Of a stretch of 64,000 nt of DNA, positions 1-8,162 are shown piece by piece. Source of the stretch: Streptomyces sp. CB02980. GTDB lineage: Bacteria > Actinomycetota > Actinomycetes > Streptomycetales > Streptomycetaceae. The notes beneath the pieces are model-generated. The model worked only from the letters and a program-made list of their open reading frames with translations, was not told where the DNA came from and ran no database searches. Both the position numbers and the translations under genes were made by a program. Location: contig NZ_JACSCH020000012.1 of NCBI RefSeq assembly GCF_014451325.2, positions 186,001 through 250,000 on the forward strand, in the 5' to 3' direction. Position 1 is the stretch's first letter; every line of letters begins with the position of its first letter.

Positions 1-567
1 ACGTACTTCCTGCAGGACGTCCAGGGTCTCGACCCACTCGACTGCGCGCTGCGCGTCCTCCCGCTCGCCGTCCTCATCGTGCTCGGCGCGCCCCTCTGCC
101 CGACGCTCCAGCGCCGCTTCGGCCCCCGGCGTACGGCGACCGCCGGCGCCGCCCTGCTCACGCTCGGGGTGCTGCTCCTCGCCCGGCTCGACACGACCGC
201 CGGCGCCGCCGCCGTCGGCGTGAGCGCCGCGCTGCTGGGCGCCGGGTTCGTCACCCTGATGGTCACCGCGACCTCGGTCGTCGTGCACCGCGCACCCGAG
301 GCCCACGCCGGAGTCGCCGGCGGTCTCCAGCAGACCGCGATGAACATCGGACCCGCGCTCGGCGTCGCCACCGCGACCCTGCTGCTCGCCCTCGTCCCCG
401 ACGGCGGCTTCGTACCGTCCCGGGGCGTCGCCCTCCCGGCCCTCGTCCTGATCGCCGCACTCGCACTCCCCGCTGCGCTCGCCCTGCCCCGCGGCGCCGA
501 CCGGCGGAGGACACGCCCGGAGCCGCCGACACCCCGGGCCGGACGCCGACCGTGCGTACGATCATGA
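1..567 (+). CDS. MFS drug exporter, DHA2 type (C-terminal part)
   Basis: The frame is open from base 1, so the start lies outside the window; 188 C-terminal residues are seen. They hold about five hydrophobic helices (roughly residues 16-36, 46-64, 68-96, 107-132 and 140-160). The piece opens with a YFLQ-V-G-P-L segment, which in EmrB/QacA-type 14-helix proton antiporters lies in the second half of the protein. Expected role: export of small toxic molecules across the inner membrane. The TGA ends one base before the ATG of the next gene, so the two are probably cotranscribed. Substrate cannot be deduced. Confidence 0.85.
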   Translation, partial: TYFLQDVQGLDPLDCALRVLPLAVLIVLGAPLCPTLQRRFGPRRTATAGAALLTLGVLLLARLDTTAGAAAVGVSAALLGAGFVTLMVTATSVVVHRAPEAHAGVAGGLQQTAMNIGPALGVATATLLLALVPDGGFVPSRGVALPALVLIAALALPAALALPRGADRRRTRPEPPTPRAGRRPCVRS

Positions 568-568
568 A

Positions 569-1681
569 ATGCCAGCAGGTCTGCGGGCTCGTCCCGACGC
601 CCCGACGCGCACCCAGTTCAACCTCGGTCGCGCGCTGCCCTTCCTGGTCCTGGCGCTGGCGTTCGTCGCCGATCTGCTGACCCCCGACCGGGACCGCTTC
701 GACCGGCTCCTCGTCGCCGCACCCGCGCTCGCCGCCGTCACCTGGAGCGTGCCCTGGACGATCGTCATCGGGCTGCTCGCCGTCGTGGCCCGGCTGGTCC
801 TCAGTCTCATCAGGGGCGAGTTCGCCGAGGCGCCCGAACTCGTCACGAACCTGATCGTGATCGCCGGAGTCACCGCCGCCGCTGCCTGGGTCAGCCGGGT
901 CCGCACCCGCTACGAGCAGGACATGCGCGAACTCACCGCCGTCGCCGAGGTCGTCCAGCGGGTCGTGCTGCGCCCGCTCCCCACCCACCTCGGACGCTTC
1001 GACCTGCATCTGCTGTACGTGGCGGCCGCGGCCAAGGCCAGGATCGGGGGCGACTTCTACGAGGCCGTACGGGTCCCCGGCGCCGTACGGATCATGCTCG
1101 GCGACGTCCAGGGCAAGGGCCTCGGCGCCGTCGAGACGGCCTCCGTGCTCCTCGGCTCCTTCCGCGCCGCCGTCAACGACGCCGCCGACCTGGCCGCCCT
1201 CGCCGACCGGCTCGACGAGGGCCTCGCCCGCTACGGCGCCTGGGATCCGGACTCCGACGCCGCCGAACGCTTCGCCACCGTCGTGCTCGTGGAACTCCCC
1301 GACGGCGAGGACATCGCACGGCTCCTCAGCTGCGGCCACCCCGCCCCGCTGCTCCAGCGCGGCGGTGAGGTCGAGCCCGTGGGCTTCGCCGACCCCTCGC
1401 TGCCCGTGAACCTCGCGGGCCTCGCCGACTCCCACCATCGCATCGAGGAGGTGCCGTTCGGGCCGGGGGACCGGATGCTCCTCTACACCGACGGCGTCAG
1501 CGAGACCCGCGACCGGACCGGCACCTTCTATCCGCTGGAACTGCGCCTGCGCGGCTGGGTGCGGGAACCGGCCGAGGAGGTGCCGGCCCTCCTCCACAAG
1601 GACCTCACCGACTACGGAGCCGGCGGCCTCGACGACGACGTCGCCGCCCTGCTCGTGGTGGTTCCGCCCGAATACCGCTGA
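569..1681 (+). CDS. membrane-anchored SpoIIE/PP2C serine phosphatase
   Basis: 370 residues. The N-terminal third has three hydrophobic segments (about 20-38, 48-77 and 91-109), followed by a cytoplasmic SpoIIE/PP2C domain from about residue 125. Metal-binding acidic motifs are present: GGDFYE (Asp162), GDVQGKG (Asp179) and YTDGV (Asp308). SCGHP, typical of the fold, is also present. Such proteins dephosphorylate anti-sigma-factor antagonists in actinobacterial partner-switching networks. No sensory PAS or GAF domain is present, so the membrane part may be the sensor. It follows the exporter gene with one intervening base; the partner antagonist is not in the window. Confidence 0.9.
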   Translation: MPAGLRARPDAPTRTQFNLGRALPFLVLALAFVADLLTPDRDRFDRLLVAAPALAAVTWSVPWTIVIGLLAVVARLVLSLIRGEFAEAPELVTNLIVIAGVTAAAAWVSRVRTRYEQDMRELTAVAEVVQRVVLRPLPTHLGRFDLHLLYVAAAAKARIGGDFYEAVRVPGAVRIMLGDVQGKGLGAVETASVLLGSFRAAVNDAADLAALADRLDEGLARYGAWDPDSDAAERFATVVLVELPDGEDIARLLSCGHPAPLLQRGGEVEPVGFADPSLPVNLAGLADSHHRIEEVPFGPGDRMLLYTDGVSETRDRTGTFYPLELRLRGWVREPAEEVPALLHKDLTDYGAGGLDDDVAALLVVVPPEYR

Positions 1682-1853
1682 ACCCGACCCGCCCTCGTCG
1701 TCCCCAAACATCGAGTTCGGGGCGGCTTGTGTCGTTCCCGACCGGTTGCGTGACACGTGCGCTGTTCGTGCGCTCTGGTCGCTCCGACCCGCATAGGTGA
1801 GGCTTGCGACCGTCCGCAACGCGGACAGTCACCAGTCTAGTCGAGAGGAACGG

Positions 1854-3785
1854 GTGCACGTGCCCAAGGAGAACCCCTTCACCACCGGCTCGTCCGAACG
1901 CTTTCCCGGCTTCCCGGACGTCACGGCGGCCCTGACCGCGGCCGAGACCTCCCGGATCACCGCACGCGGCCTCTGGGCCGCCGACGGAACGGTGGACCCC
2001 GGCGCCGTCCGGCTCGGACAGACCCTCGCCAACGCGCTCCTGAGCGACACGACCGACGGCACAGACGCGGCCACTGCACTGCTCCCCGCCGAACTCGCCG
2101 CGATCGTCGAGGAGGTGCGCGGCCTGGCGCTGCCCGCGTACCACCGCATCGAAGGGGCCGCCGAGAGCGAGGGAGCCGCGGAGAACGTCCGGCTCTCCGC
2201 GTTCAGCCTCCGCCAGCTCGGCCAGGGCCCGCACCCGCTCGTCGTCGTGCCCGCCGGCTGGACCCCGTTCGGCTGGCCGCTGTTCCTCTGGTCGTACCTC
2301 GTCCTCGCCCGCAAGGGCTACCACGTCCTCGCCTACACCCCGCGCGGCCTCGGCATCCCCGGACTGCCCTCCACCTCCAGCGGCTTCGTCGACGTCGCCG
2401 GACCCCACGACTGGGCCGACGGCTCCGCGGTCATCGACTTCGCCGTCGACCGCTTCGCCCCGAGCGTCGTCGGCTTCATGGGCGAGTCGTACGGCTCGGG
2501 CATCAGCCAGCTCGTCGCCGCCCACGACGACCGGGTCGCCGCCGTGGTCGCCCTCAGCACCTGGGGCAACCTCGCGACCAGCCTCTACGACCACAACACC
2601 CGCCACCTCGCGGCCGTGAAGGCCCTCCTCGCCCTCACCGGCGGACCGGTCGAGAGCAAGTTCGACGAGGCCAACCGGGAGATCCTCGCCGACTTCCAGG
2701 CCGACCGGAACCTGGACGCCGTCGTCGAGTGGGGCCTCAAGCGCGCCCCCGAGTCGTACCTCACCCTGACCAACGAGAAGGGCACGCCGACCTTCTTCTC
2801 CAACACCTGGCACGAGAGCCTCTTCGCGGTCAACCAGACCCTGGAGACCTTCAACGGCCTGGACGTGCCCAAGCGGCTCAACCTGTGGATCGGCGATCAC
2901 GCCGCGCCCGAGGGCCCCGCCCTCATCGGCCCGCCCGCCGTCAGGGGCGAGGTCAACCTCCCCATGGCGGAGGCGTACGCCTGGCTCGACCACCACCTCA
3001 CGGGTGAGCGCAACGGCGTGGAGGAGTGGCCGCAGGTCTGCAACCAGGTGATGTTCTCGTACGTGACGGAACCCGTCCTGGACCCGGAGACCGGCGAACC
3101 CACCGGCGAGAACCGGATCGTCGTCCCCGCCCGCCGCGAGACCAGTCCCGGCTGGAGCGAGGTCACCGACACCACCGAGGTGTTCGGCCTCACCGGCGAC
3201 GGCGGGGGCGGCACCGACGGCCGGCTCGTCCCCGCGGGCGAGCCCGGGGCGGAGGAGACCGGCTGGCGGCGTGCGTTCCTCGCGGGCGTGGACACCGAGG
3301 CCACCGCCATGGACGCGATCATGAAGACCGGTCAGGCGGAGTGGCAGGGCAACCCCAAGATCTACGACACCCGCAAGATCGACCGCCGTCACGCGGTCGT
3401 GTGGACGACCGAACCGCTCGTCTCGCCCGACGGGGAGCAGGGCGTCGGCCGACGCGTCCGGGGCATCCCGCGGCTGCGCCTCACGGTCCGTTCCACGGCC
3501 ACCTCCGCGAGCCTCTACGCCCACCTCCTGGACGTCGCCGAGGACGGCACGGCCCGGATCGTCACCCATGAGCCGCTCAACGTGTACGGCCTGACACCCG
3601 AACAGGACACCACCGTCACCTGGAGGCTCCAGGCGGCCGCGTACGACATCCCCTCGGGGAACCGGCTCATGCTGGTCGTCGACAGCAAGGACCCGCTGTA
3701 CGGCGATGCCTCCGTCACCTGGACGCAGACCGGCATCGGCTCCCCGGAGGACGAACCGTCCCGGCTGGAACTGCCGCTCGGCTGA
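1854..3785 (+). CDS. S15/CocE-type alpha/beta hydrolase
   Basis: About 643 residues. An alpha/beta-hydrolase domain carries the nucleophile motif GESYGSG (Ser212), and a C-terminal beta-sandwich of the X-Pro dipeptidyl-peptidase C-terminal type follows (ending near IPSGNRLMLVVDS). This architecture is shared by S15 peptidases and CocE/NonD acyl hydrolases, which cleave acyl or prolyl substrates. No signal peptide is seen, so it is probably cytoplasmic. I chose GTG 1854 because GAGAGGAA (1843-1850) lies four bases upstream; GTG 1860 (10-base spacing) and GTG 1797 are alternatives. It is monocistronic and ends at a strong hairpin. Substrate is unknown. Confidence 0.82.
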   Translation: MHVPKENPFTTGSSERFPGFPDVTAALTAAETSRITARGLWAADGTVDPGAVRLGQTLANALLSDTTDGTDAATALLPAELAAIVEEVRGLALPAYHRIEGAAESEGAAENVRLSAFSLRQLGQGPHPLVVVPAGWTPFGWPLFLWSYLVLARKGYHVLAYTPRGLGIPGLPSTSSGFVDVAGPHDWADGSAVIDFAVDRFAPSVVGFMGESYGSGISQLVAAHDDRVAAVVALSTWGNLATSLYDHNTRHLAAVKALLALTGGPVESKFDEANREILADFQADRNLDAVVEWGLKRAPESYLTLTNEKGTPTFFSNTWHESLFAVNQTLETFNGLDVPKRLNLWIGDHAAPEGPALIGPPAVRGEVNLPMAEAYAWLDHHLTGERNGVEEWPQVCNQVMFSYVTEPVLDPETGEPTGENRIVVPARRETSPGWSEVTDTTEVFGLTGDGGGGTDGRLVPAGEPGAEETGWRRAFLAGVDTEATAMDAIMKTGQAEWQGNPKIYDTRKIDRRHAVVWTTEPLVSPDGEQGVGRRVRGIPRLRLTVRSTATSASLYAHLLDVAEDGTARIVTHEPLNVYGLTPEQDTTVTWRLQAAAYDIPSGNRLMLVVDSKDPLYGDASVTWTQTGIGSPEDEPSRLELPLG

Positions 3786-3813
3786 CCCGGTCGGCTCCTG
3801 CCCGAGTCGTACG

Positions 3814-3853
3814 ACGGACGGGCACGCGGCTCCACGCGCGCGTGCCCGTCCGT
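3814..3853. terminator. bidirectional hairpin terminator
   Basis: Perfect 15-bp stem (ACGGACGGGCACGCG, 3814-3828, with its complement at 3839-3853) and a 10-base loop, between convergent genes. Confidence 0.8.
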
Positions 3854-3858
3854 CACGG

Positions 3859-3960
3859 GTGTCGCACCGCAGGGCCGGCCCGCGTGTCGCACCGCAGGGC
3901 CGGCCCGCGTGTCACACCACCAGGGCCGGCCCGGGTGTCACACCACCGGGGCAAGCCCCA
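3859..3960. repeat. four tandem 25-27 bp repeats at a gene 3' end
   Basis: Units begin GTGTC(G/A)CACC at 3859, 3884, 3909 and 3935. Units 1 and 2 are identical 25-mers; unit 3 differs slightly. Unit 4 contains the stop codon of the minus-strand monooxygenase gene, so the array looks like repeated duplication of that gene's last codons and stop. Confidence 0.8.
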
Positions 3961-5302
3961 GATGCTCCCGGAGCGTCGTCCCCGTGTACGCGGACCGGTA
4001 CACGCCCCGCTCCTGGAGCTCGGGTACGAGCAGCTCCACGATGTCGTCGAGACCGTCCGGCACCAGATACGGCGAGATGTTGAAGCCGTCGACGGCCCCG
4101 TGCCGGACGAACCGGGCGAACTTCTCGGCGAGCCCGGCCGGGGTTCCCACATGGCCGCGCTGCGGACCGAGCTCGATGACCGTCTCGCGCAGCGACCAGC
4201 CGTTGGCCTCGGCCTTCGCACGCCACTCGGCCACCGTATCCAGGGTCTCGCCCAGCTGACGGGTGCCGAACTTCCCGTCGTACGCGGCGACCACCGGGTC
4301 CTCGGCGGGCAGCGGCCCGTCGGCGTCCCGCCCCGACAGGTCGAAGCCCCACAGCCGGCTCGCGATGCCGAGGGCCACCGCGGGGGTGACCTGTTCGAGG
4401 CGGACCCAGCGCGCCTTCTCCTCGGCCTCCTTCTCGGTGGCCCCGATGACGATCTCCGTACCCGGCAGGATCCTCAGCGCATCCTCGGCCCGGCCCGCCG
4501 CCCGCAGCCGGCGCCGGATGTCCTCGGCGAAGGCGAGCGCGTCGTCGAAGTCCGTACCGTGCGCCGAGAACACCACATCCGCCTGACGGGCGGCGAAGTC
4601 GCGTCCCTCGCCGGAGTCGCCCGCCTGGAAGACCACCGGATGGCCCTGCGCACTGCGCGGCAGCGTCGGAACCAGGTCGACGTCGAAGTGCGCGCCCTTC
4701 GACCGTACGCGTCCCACCGCGTCCGGCACCGACCAGGAACGGGCGTCGACGGACCCGGCCACCGCACCCTCCGTCCAGCCGTCCCACACGGCCCGCGCCA
4801 CCGACAGGAACTCCTCGGCGCGCCGGTAGCGGTCGGCGTGGTCGAGGAAACCGCCGCGCCGGAAGTTCTCCCCGGTCCAGGCGTTGTGCGTGGTCACCAC
4901 GTTCCAGCCGGCCCGGCCGCCCGACAGCAGGTCGAGACCGGCGAGGCGCCGGGCGAGATCGCCCGGCTCGTTGAACGTGGTGTTGGACGTGGAGACGAGC
5001 CCGATCCGCTCGGTCGCGGCGGCGAGCGCCGACAACTGGGTGATCGAGTCCGGGCGGCCGGCGACGTCCAGCTCGTGGATACCGCCCTCCGACTCGCGCA
5101 GCCGCAGCCCGTCCCCGAGGAAGAAGGCGTCGAAGAGCCCGCGTTCGGCGGTCCGCGCGACCCGGAGGAAGGAGCCCGGATCGATCTGGGAGCCGCTCGA
5201 AGGGTCCGACCAGATCGTCCAGTGGTTGACCCCCTGGAAGAACACCCCGAAGTGCAGCAGCGCGTCCGGACGGGGGATGTCGGCGGGATCGGTGCGGGTC
5301 AT
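3938..5302 (-). CDS. LLM-class flavin-dependent monooxygenase (NtaA/SnaA/DszA type)
   Basis: 454 residues. The TIM-barrel luciferase-like sequence matches the nitrilotriacetate/pristinamycin/dibenzothiophene monooxygenase subgroup: FFQGVNHWTIW near the N-terminus, SNTTFNEPGDLARRLAGLD, and RAGWNVVT around residues 137-143. These enzymes use FMNH2 from a separate reductase to oxidise N- or S-heterocycles, sulfones or chelators. ATG 5302 is preceded by GGGAGGAG and overlaps the upstream gene's stop (ATGA), so the two are translationally coupled. The leader peptide upstream of the operon suggests a role in sulfur scavenging. No flavin reductase gene is nearby. Confidence 0.88.
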   Translation of the reverse strand: MTRTDPADIPRPDALLHFGVFFQGVNHWTIWSDPSSGSQIDPGSFLRVARTAERGLFDAFFLGDGLRLRESEGGIHELDVAGRPDSITQLSALAAATERIGLVSTSNTTFNEPGDLARRLAGLDLLSGGRAGWNVVTTHNAWTGENFRRGGFLDHADRYRRAEEFLSVARAVWDGWTEGAVAGSVDARSWSVPDAVGRVRSKGAHFDVDLVPTLPRSAQGHPVVFQAGDSGEGRDFAARQADVVFSAHGTDFDDALAFAEDIRRRLRAAGRAEDALRILPGTEIVIGATEKEAEEKARWVRLEQVTPAVALGIASRLWGFDLSGRDADGPLPAEDPVVAAYDGKFGTRQLGETLDTVAEWRAKAEANGWSLRETVIELGPQRGHVGTPAGLAEKFARFVRHGAVDGFNISPYLVPDGLDDIVELLVPELQERGVYRSAYTGTTLREHLGLAPVV

Positions 5303-6420
5303 CGGATCTCCTCCCGTACGGGCGCGGCGGCGGCGCTGTCGGTCGTCGTGAAGCGGCTGAGGGGCCGGGGGAGGCCCAGGGAGGCACGCAGGGTGGTGCC
5401 GGGCAGCGGCCGGGCCGCGATCCGCCGGACGAACAGCTCGGGCAGCACGAGCCGGGAGAGCACGGCGAGGTCCTCGTCGAGCACGAGCGGATGCAGCCGT
5501 ACCCCGTCGACGCGCCCGTTCAACTCGGTGAGCAGGGAGACCAGACCGGCGGCGGGGCCGGTGTACCGCAGCCGGTCCGGCCGGCCGGTCCACGGGGCGT
5601 ACCGCTCCAGGTCGGTGATCCGTTCCTCCGCCGTCTCGTGCGGGGTGTCCAGGGCCACCTCGATCTCGGCGAAGGCGCGCGGAGACGCGCTGTCGTCCGC
5701 GGCCGTCACCACGTCGGCGACACCGCCACCGCCGACCAGGGTCACATCGGTCAGCTCGGCCGGAACGATCCCCGGGCGGGCGAGGACCACGGGCCGCCCC
5801 TGCGGCGGGCGCGGCACGATCGACGGCCCCTTCACGGAGTACGTCTCACCGGTGAAGTCGATGGAATGGAGCCGCGACCGGTCGAGATAGCGGCTGGTGG
5901 CCACCGACCGGATCACCGCGTCGTCCTCCCACGAGTCCCACAGATCCCGTACGACCCGGAGTCCGTCGCGGGCCTCGCGCGCTGTCGCGTCGGGCCCCTC
6001 GACCGGCGGCCGCCCCCAGGCACGGGCGGCGGCGGGGGCCGACTCGACCCCCACCACCCAGCCGGCCCGACCGGCCGAGACATGGTCGAGCGAGGCGAGC
6101 TGCGAGGACACGTGGAACGGCTCGGCGTAGGTGGTCGCGAGGACCGGAGCCACCCCGAGGACACTCGTCGACGCGGCCACGAACGCGGCCCGCTCGACCG
6201 CCCCGATCCGTCCCACGGGACCGGCGCCGGAACCCGGCGGCAGAATCGAGTCGTCCAGGGTGACCAGGGTGAACCCGGCGTTCTCGGCGACGGCCGCCAC
6301 CCGGGCGAGCCGACGCGGGGTCAGCAGCTCGCCGGGGGAGTGCGCGGCACGGCGCCACGCGGCCGGATGGGCACCGTCACCGTCGATCTCGACGGCCAGG
6401 CGCAGGGCGGGGCGGGGCAT
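5299..6420 (-). CDS. LLM-class flavin-dependent oxidoreductase
   Basis: 373 residues, a second luciferase-like TIM-barrel protein of a more divergent type. Typical features are AAVAENAGFTLVTLDDS, a FVAASTSVLGVAPVLATTYAEPFHVS segment, and SAGRAGWVVGV (flavin phosphate region). ATG 6420 was chosen for the GGAAGGA ribosome site seven bases upstream. It is first in a two-gene operon with the NtaA-like gene, whose start overlaps its stop by four bases. The pairing suggests a two-enzyme oxidative route for an organosulfur or chelating compound (inference). A cysteine-containing leader ORF lies 118 bp upstream on the same strand. Confidence 0.85.
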   Translation of the reverse strand: MPRPALRLAVEIDGDGAHPAAWRRAAHSPGELLTPRRLARVAAVAENAGFTLVTLDDSILPPGSGAGPVGRIGAVERAAFVAASTSVLGVAPVLATTYAEPFHVSSQLASLDHVSAGRAGWVVGVESAPAAARAWGRPPVEGPDATAREARDGLRVVRDLWDSWEDDAVIRSVATSRYLDRSRLHSIDFTGETYSVKGPSIVPRPPQGRPVVLARPGIVPAELTDVTLVGGGGVADVVTAADDSASPRAFAEIEVALDTPHETAEERITDLERYAPWTGRPDRLRYTGPAAGLVSLLTELNGRVDGVRLHPLVLDEDLAVLSRLVLPELFVRRIAARPLPGTTLRASLGLPRPLSRFTTTDSAAAAPVREEIR

Positions 6421-6538
6421 GGGAAGTCCTTCCGGAAGACAGGGGCACGCGGCAGGACCCACGGGCGCGCGGAGGCGCGACGGCGCGGGGCAGGGGCGGG
6501 CGGGACGTCAGCGGATGCGCGGACCCACGGGGGTGGGG
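6421..6538 (-). promoter_or_regulatory. leader between uORF and monooxygenase operon
   Basis: On the minus strand this 118-base transcript segment lies between the leader peptide stop and the operon start. It contains the direct repeat GGACCCACGGG (6455-6465 and 6521-6531, plus strand) and short GC-rich inverted repeats. An attenuator could form here, but no single dominant terminator hairpin is evident. Confidence 0.4.
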
Positions 6539-6667
6539 TCAGACGCGGGGGGAAGGACAGATGGCCGAGGAGGTACGGCAGAGGTCGACGTGCCGTCGGC
6601 AGACGAGCCGCGCACTCGGCCGGAGGCCGGGACGGAGGCCGTGCGGCTCCGCGCTCGCTCCGCGCAC
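6539..6667 (-). CDS. cysteine-containing leader peptide (uORF)
   Basis: A 42-residue frame below usual ORF cut-offs. GTG 6667 follows GGGGAGG with five-base spacing; the stop is TGA at 6541-6539. The C-terminal half reads C-RRHVDLC-R-TSSAIC-PSPRV, with cysteines at about residues 23, 30 and 37. Actinobacterial 'putative leader peptides' with an RRHVDL core and nearby cysteines precede sulfur-assimilation and LLM monooxygenase operons. Cysteine-rich uORFs in mycobacteria are known cysteine-responsive attenuators. Inference: stalling at cysteine codons when Cys-tRNA is scarce raises downstream expression. The peptide itself has no other evident role. Confidence 0.78.
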   Translation of the reverse strand: MRGASAEPHGLRPGLRPSARLVCRRHVDLCRTSSAICPSPRV

Positions 6668-6726
6668 ATCCGCCTCCCCGCAGGTCCGGGCCGAGATCCC
6701 GTCCGGGTTCAGGAAGGGAGCGCTTC

Positions 6727-6757
6727 AGCTTAGGCAGGCCGCCTTCCGCACTGTCAA
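6727..6757 (-). promoter_or_regulatory. candidate promoter of leader/monooxygenase operon
   Basis: Minus-strand TTGACA (6757-6752). The hexamer CCTAAG lies 17 bases downstream, and TAAGCT (6732-6727) at 19-base spacing is the better -10 match. It lies about 60 bases upstream of the leader GTG. Confidence 0.5.
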
Positions 6758-6823
6758 GGCCGTTCCGGGAGACGGGCGGGCGGACGGACGTGGACGGTAA
6801 GGGAGTTCGCCCGTGGTGCCGGC

Positions 6824-6849
6824 AAGTGGCCCCGAGTTCGGGGCCACTT
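6824..6849. promoter_or_regulatory. 26-bp perfect palindrome in divergent promoter region
   Basis: AAGTGGCCCCGA (6824-6835), GT, then the exact complement (6838-6849). It lies between two divergently transcribed units, so an operator is more likely than a terminator. Confidence 0.5.
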
Positions 6850-6941
6850 CACCCGGACCGCGGCGCATACATCTCCGGGCTGACGGCACATGGGCCCGCA
6901 GCAGGACGCGACCCGGCGGTGGGTGCTTCTAGCGTGTCCTC

Positions 6942-8111
6942 ATGATCCGATTCACCAGGGCGGCCGTCGCCGCCCTCCTCGTCTGCTCCGTCGCCTTACC
7001 CGCCGGTGTGGCCACCGCGGCCACTCCCGATGCCCCGCCGCCGTCGGCCGCACAGCCGGCGAGAGCCGCCACGCTGCCCGCACCCACCGGGCCGTACTCC
7101 GTCGGAAGCACCGTCCTCCCGCTCGTCGACCGGTCCCGCACCGACCCGTGGGTTCCCACCGCCGACGGACGCGCGCTCATGGTCACCCTCCACTACCCGG
7201 CCGCGGGCGCCGGTGGCGGCCGCCCCGCCCCGTACGCCACCCGGGAGGAGGCGCGGCTGCTCGCCGAGCAGCTCGGGCCCGGAGTCTCCGGCGACGTCCT
7301 CGCCCGTACGCGCACCCACAGCAGGACCGACGCGCGGCCCGCCCCGGGCCGTCGCCCCCTGGTACTGCTCTCACCGGGCTTCAGCGTCTCCCGCTGGACC
7401 CTCACCCATCTCGCCGAGGACCTCGCCTCCCGCGGCTACGTGGTCGCCTCCGTCGACCACGCCTACGAGTCCTACGGGATCAGCCTCCCCGGCGGCCGCA
7501 CCCTCACCTGCGTCGCCTGCACGGCCCTCGACGAGGGAGGCGTGCACGGCAGCGTGGTCACCTCGACCCGCGCCGCCGACATGCGCTACGTCCTGGACCG
7601 GCTCACCGGGCCGCGGCCCGTCTGGAAGCACGCCGACGTGATCGACGCCCGTCGGATCGGCATGGCGGGCCACTCCATCGGCGGGGCGAGCGCGGCCTCC
7701 GCGATGGTGGCCGATCCGCGCATCGACGCCGGGATCAACATGGACGGGTCGTTCTGGGAGGAGCTGCCGGCGGAGGGCCTGCGGGGCCGCCCGTTCATGA
7801 TGCTCGGGACCCACGACGCCATGCATCTGCCCGGGGGGACGGACACCACCTGGGACCGGACGTGGAACGGCCTCGACGGGTGGAAGCGCTGGGTCACCGT
7901 GGCCGGCTCCGAGCACTTCACCTTCTCCGACGGTCCCGTGATCTCGCGCCACTTCGGCCTGCCGCAGCCCGAGCTGCCCACCGACCGTGCCGTCGCCGTC
8001 ACCCGGACGTACGCCGCCGCCTTCTTCGACCAGCACCTGCGCGGACTCCCGCGCCCGCTGCTCGACGGCCCCTCGCCGGCGAACCCGGAGGTCCACTTCC
8101 AGCACCGCTGA
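6942..8111 (+). CDS. secreted alpha/beta hydrolase, PAF-acetylhydrolase-like
   Basis: 389 residues. A Sec signal peptide (hydrophobic 8-26, Ala-x-Ala cleavage near 28) is followed by an alpha/beta hydrolase with VLLSPGFSVSRW (oxyanion strand), GHSIGGAS (nucleophile Ser245) and a late SEHFTF histidine. The layout resembles platelet-activating-factor acetylhydrolase and related bacterial esterases. No Shine-Dalgarno site is present. TAGCGT (6930-6935) ends six bases before the ATG, so the mRNA is probably leaderless. It probably hydrolyses extracellular esters or lipids; the substrate is unknown. Confidence 0.85.
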   Translation: MIRFTRAAVAALLVCSVALPAGVATAATPDAPPPSAAQPARAATLPAPTGPYSVGSTVLPLVDRSRTDPWVPTADGRALMVTLHYPAAGAGGGRPAPYATREEARLLAEQLGPGVSGDVLARTRTHSRTDARPAPGRRPLVLLSPGFSVSRWTLTHLAEDLASRGYVVASVDHAYESYGISLPGGRTLTCVACTALDEGGVHGSVVTSTRAADMRYVLDRLTGPRPVWKHADVIDARRIGMAGHSIGGASAASAMVADPRIDAGINMDGSFWEELPAEGLRGRPFMMLGTHDAMHLPGGTDTTWDRTWNGLDGWKRWVTVAGSEHFTFSDGPVISRHFGLPQPELPTDRAVAVTRTYAAAFFDQHLRGLPRPLLDGPSPANPEVHFQHR

Positions 8112-8122
8112 CCGGCCCGGAG

Positions 8123-8152
8123 CCCGGCGGCCGTCACACGGCGGCCGCCGGG
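8123..8152. terminator. bidirectional hairpin terminator
   Basis: Perfect 10-bp stem (CCCGGCGGCC, 8123-8132, with its complement at 8143-8152) and a 10-base loop, between convergent genes. Confidence 0.7.
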
Positions 8153-8162
8153 GTCGCCACCC

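Noticed and set aside
1605..3569. Long open frame antisense to the S15-type hydrolase gene
   Set aside because: Its translation is Gly/Val/Arg-rich with no family pattern, as expected for antisense frames in very GC-rich DNA; the plus-strand gene has clear motifs.
3859..3960. CRISPR-like array
   Set aside because: The units are directly adjacent with no spacers and derive from a gene end.
3842..5890. Long plus-strand frame over the two monooxygenase genes
   Set aside because: It runs through the tandem repeat and antisense to two well-supported genes, with no ribosome site or domain.
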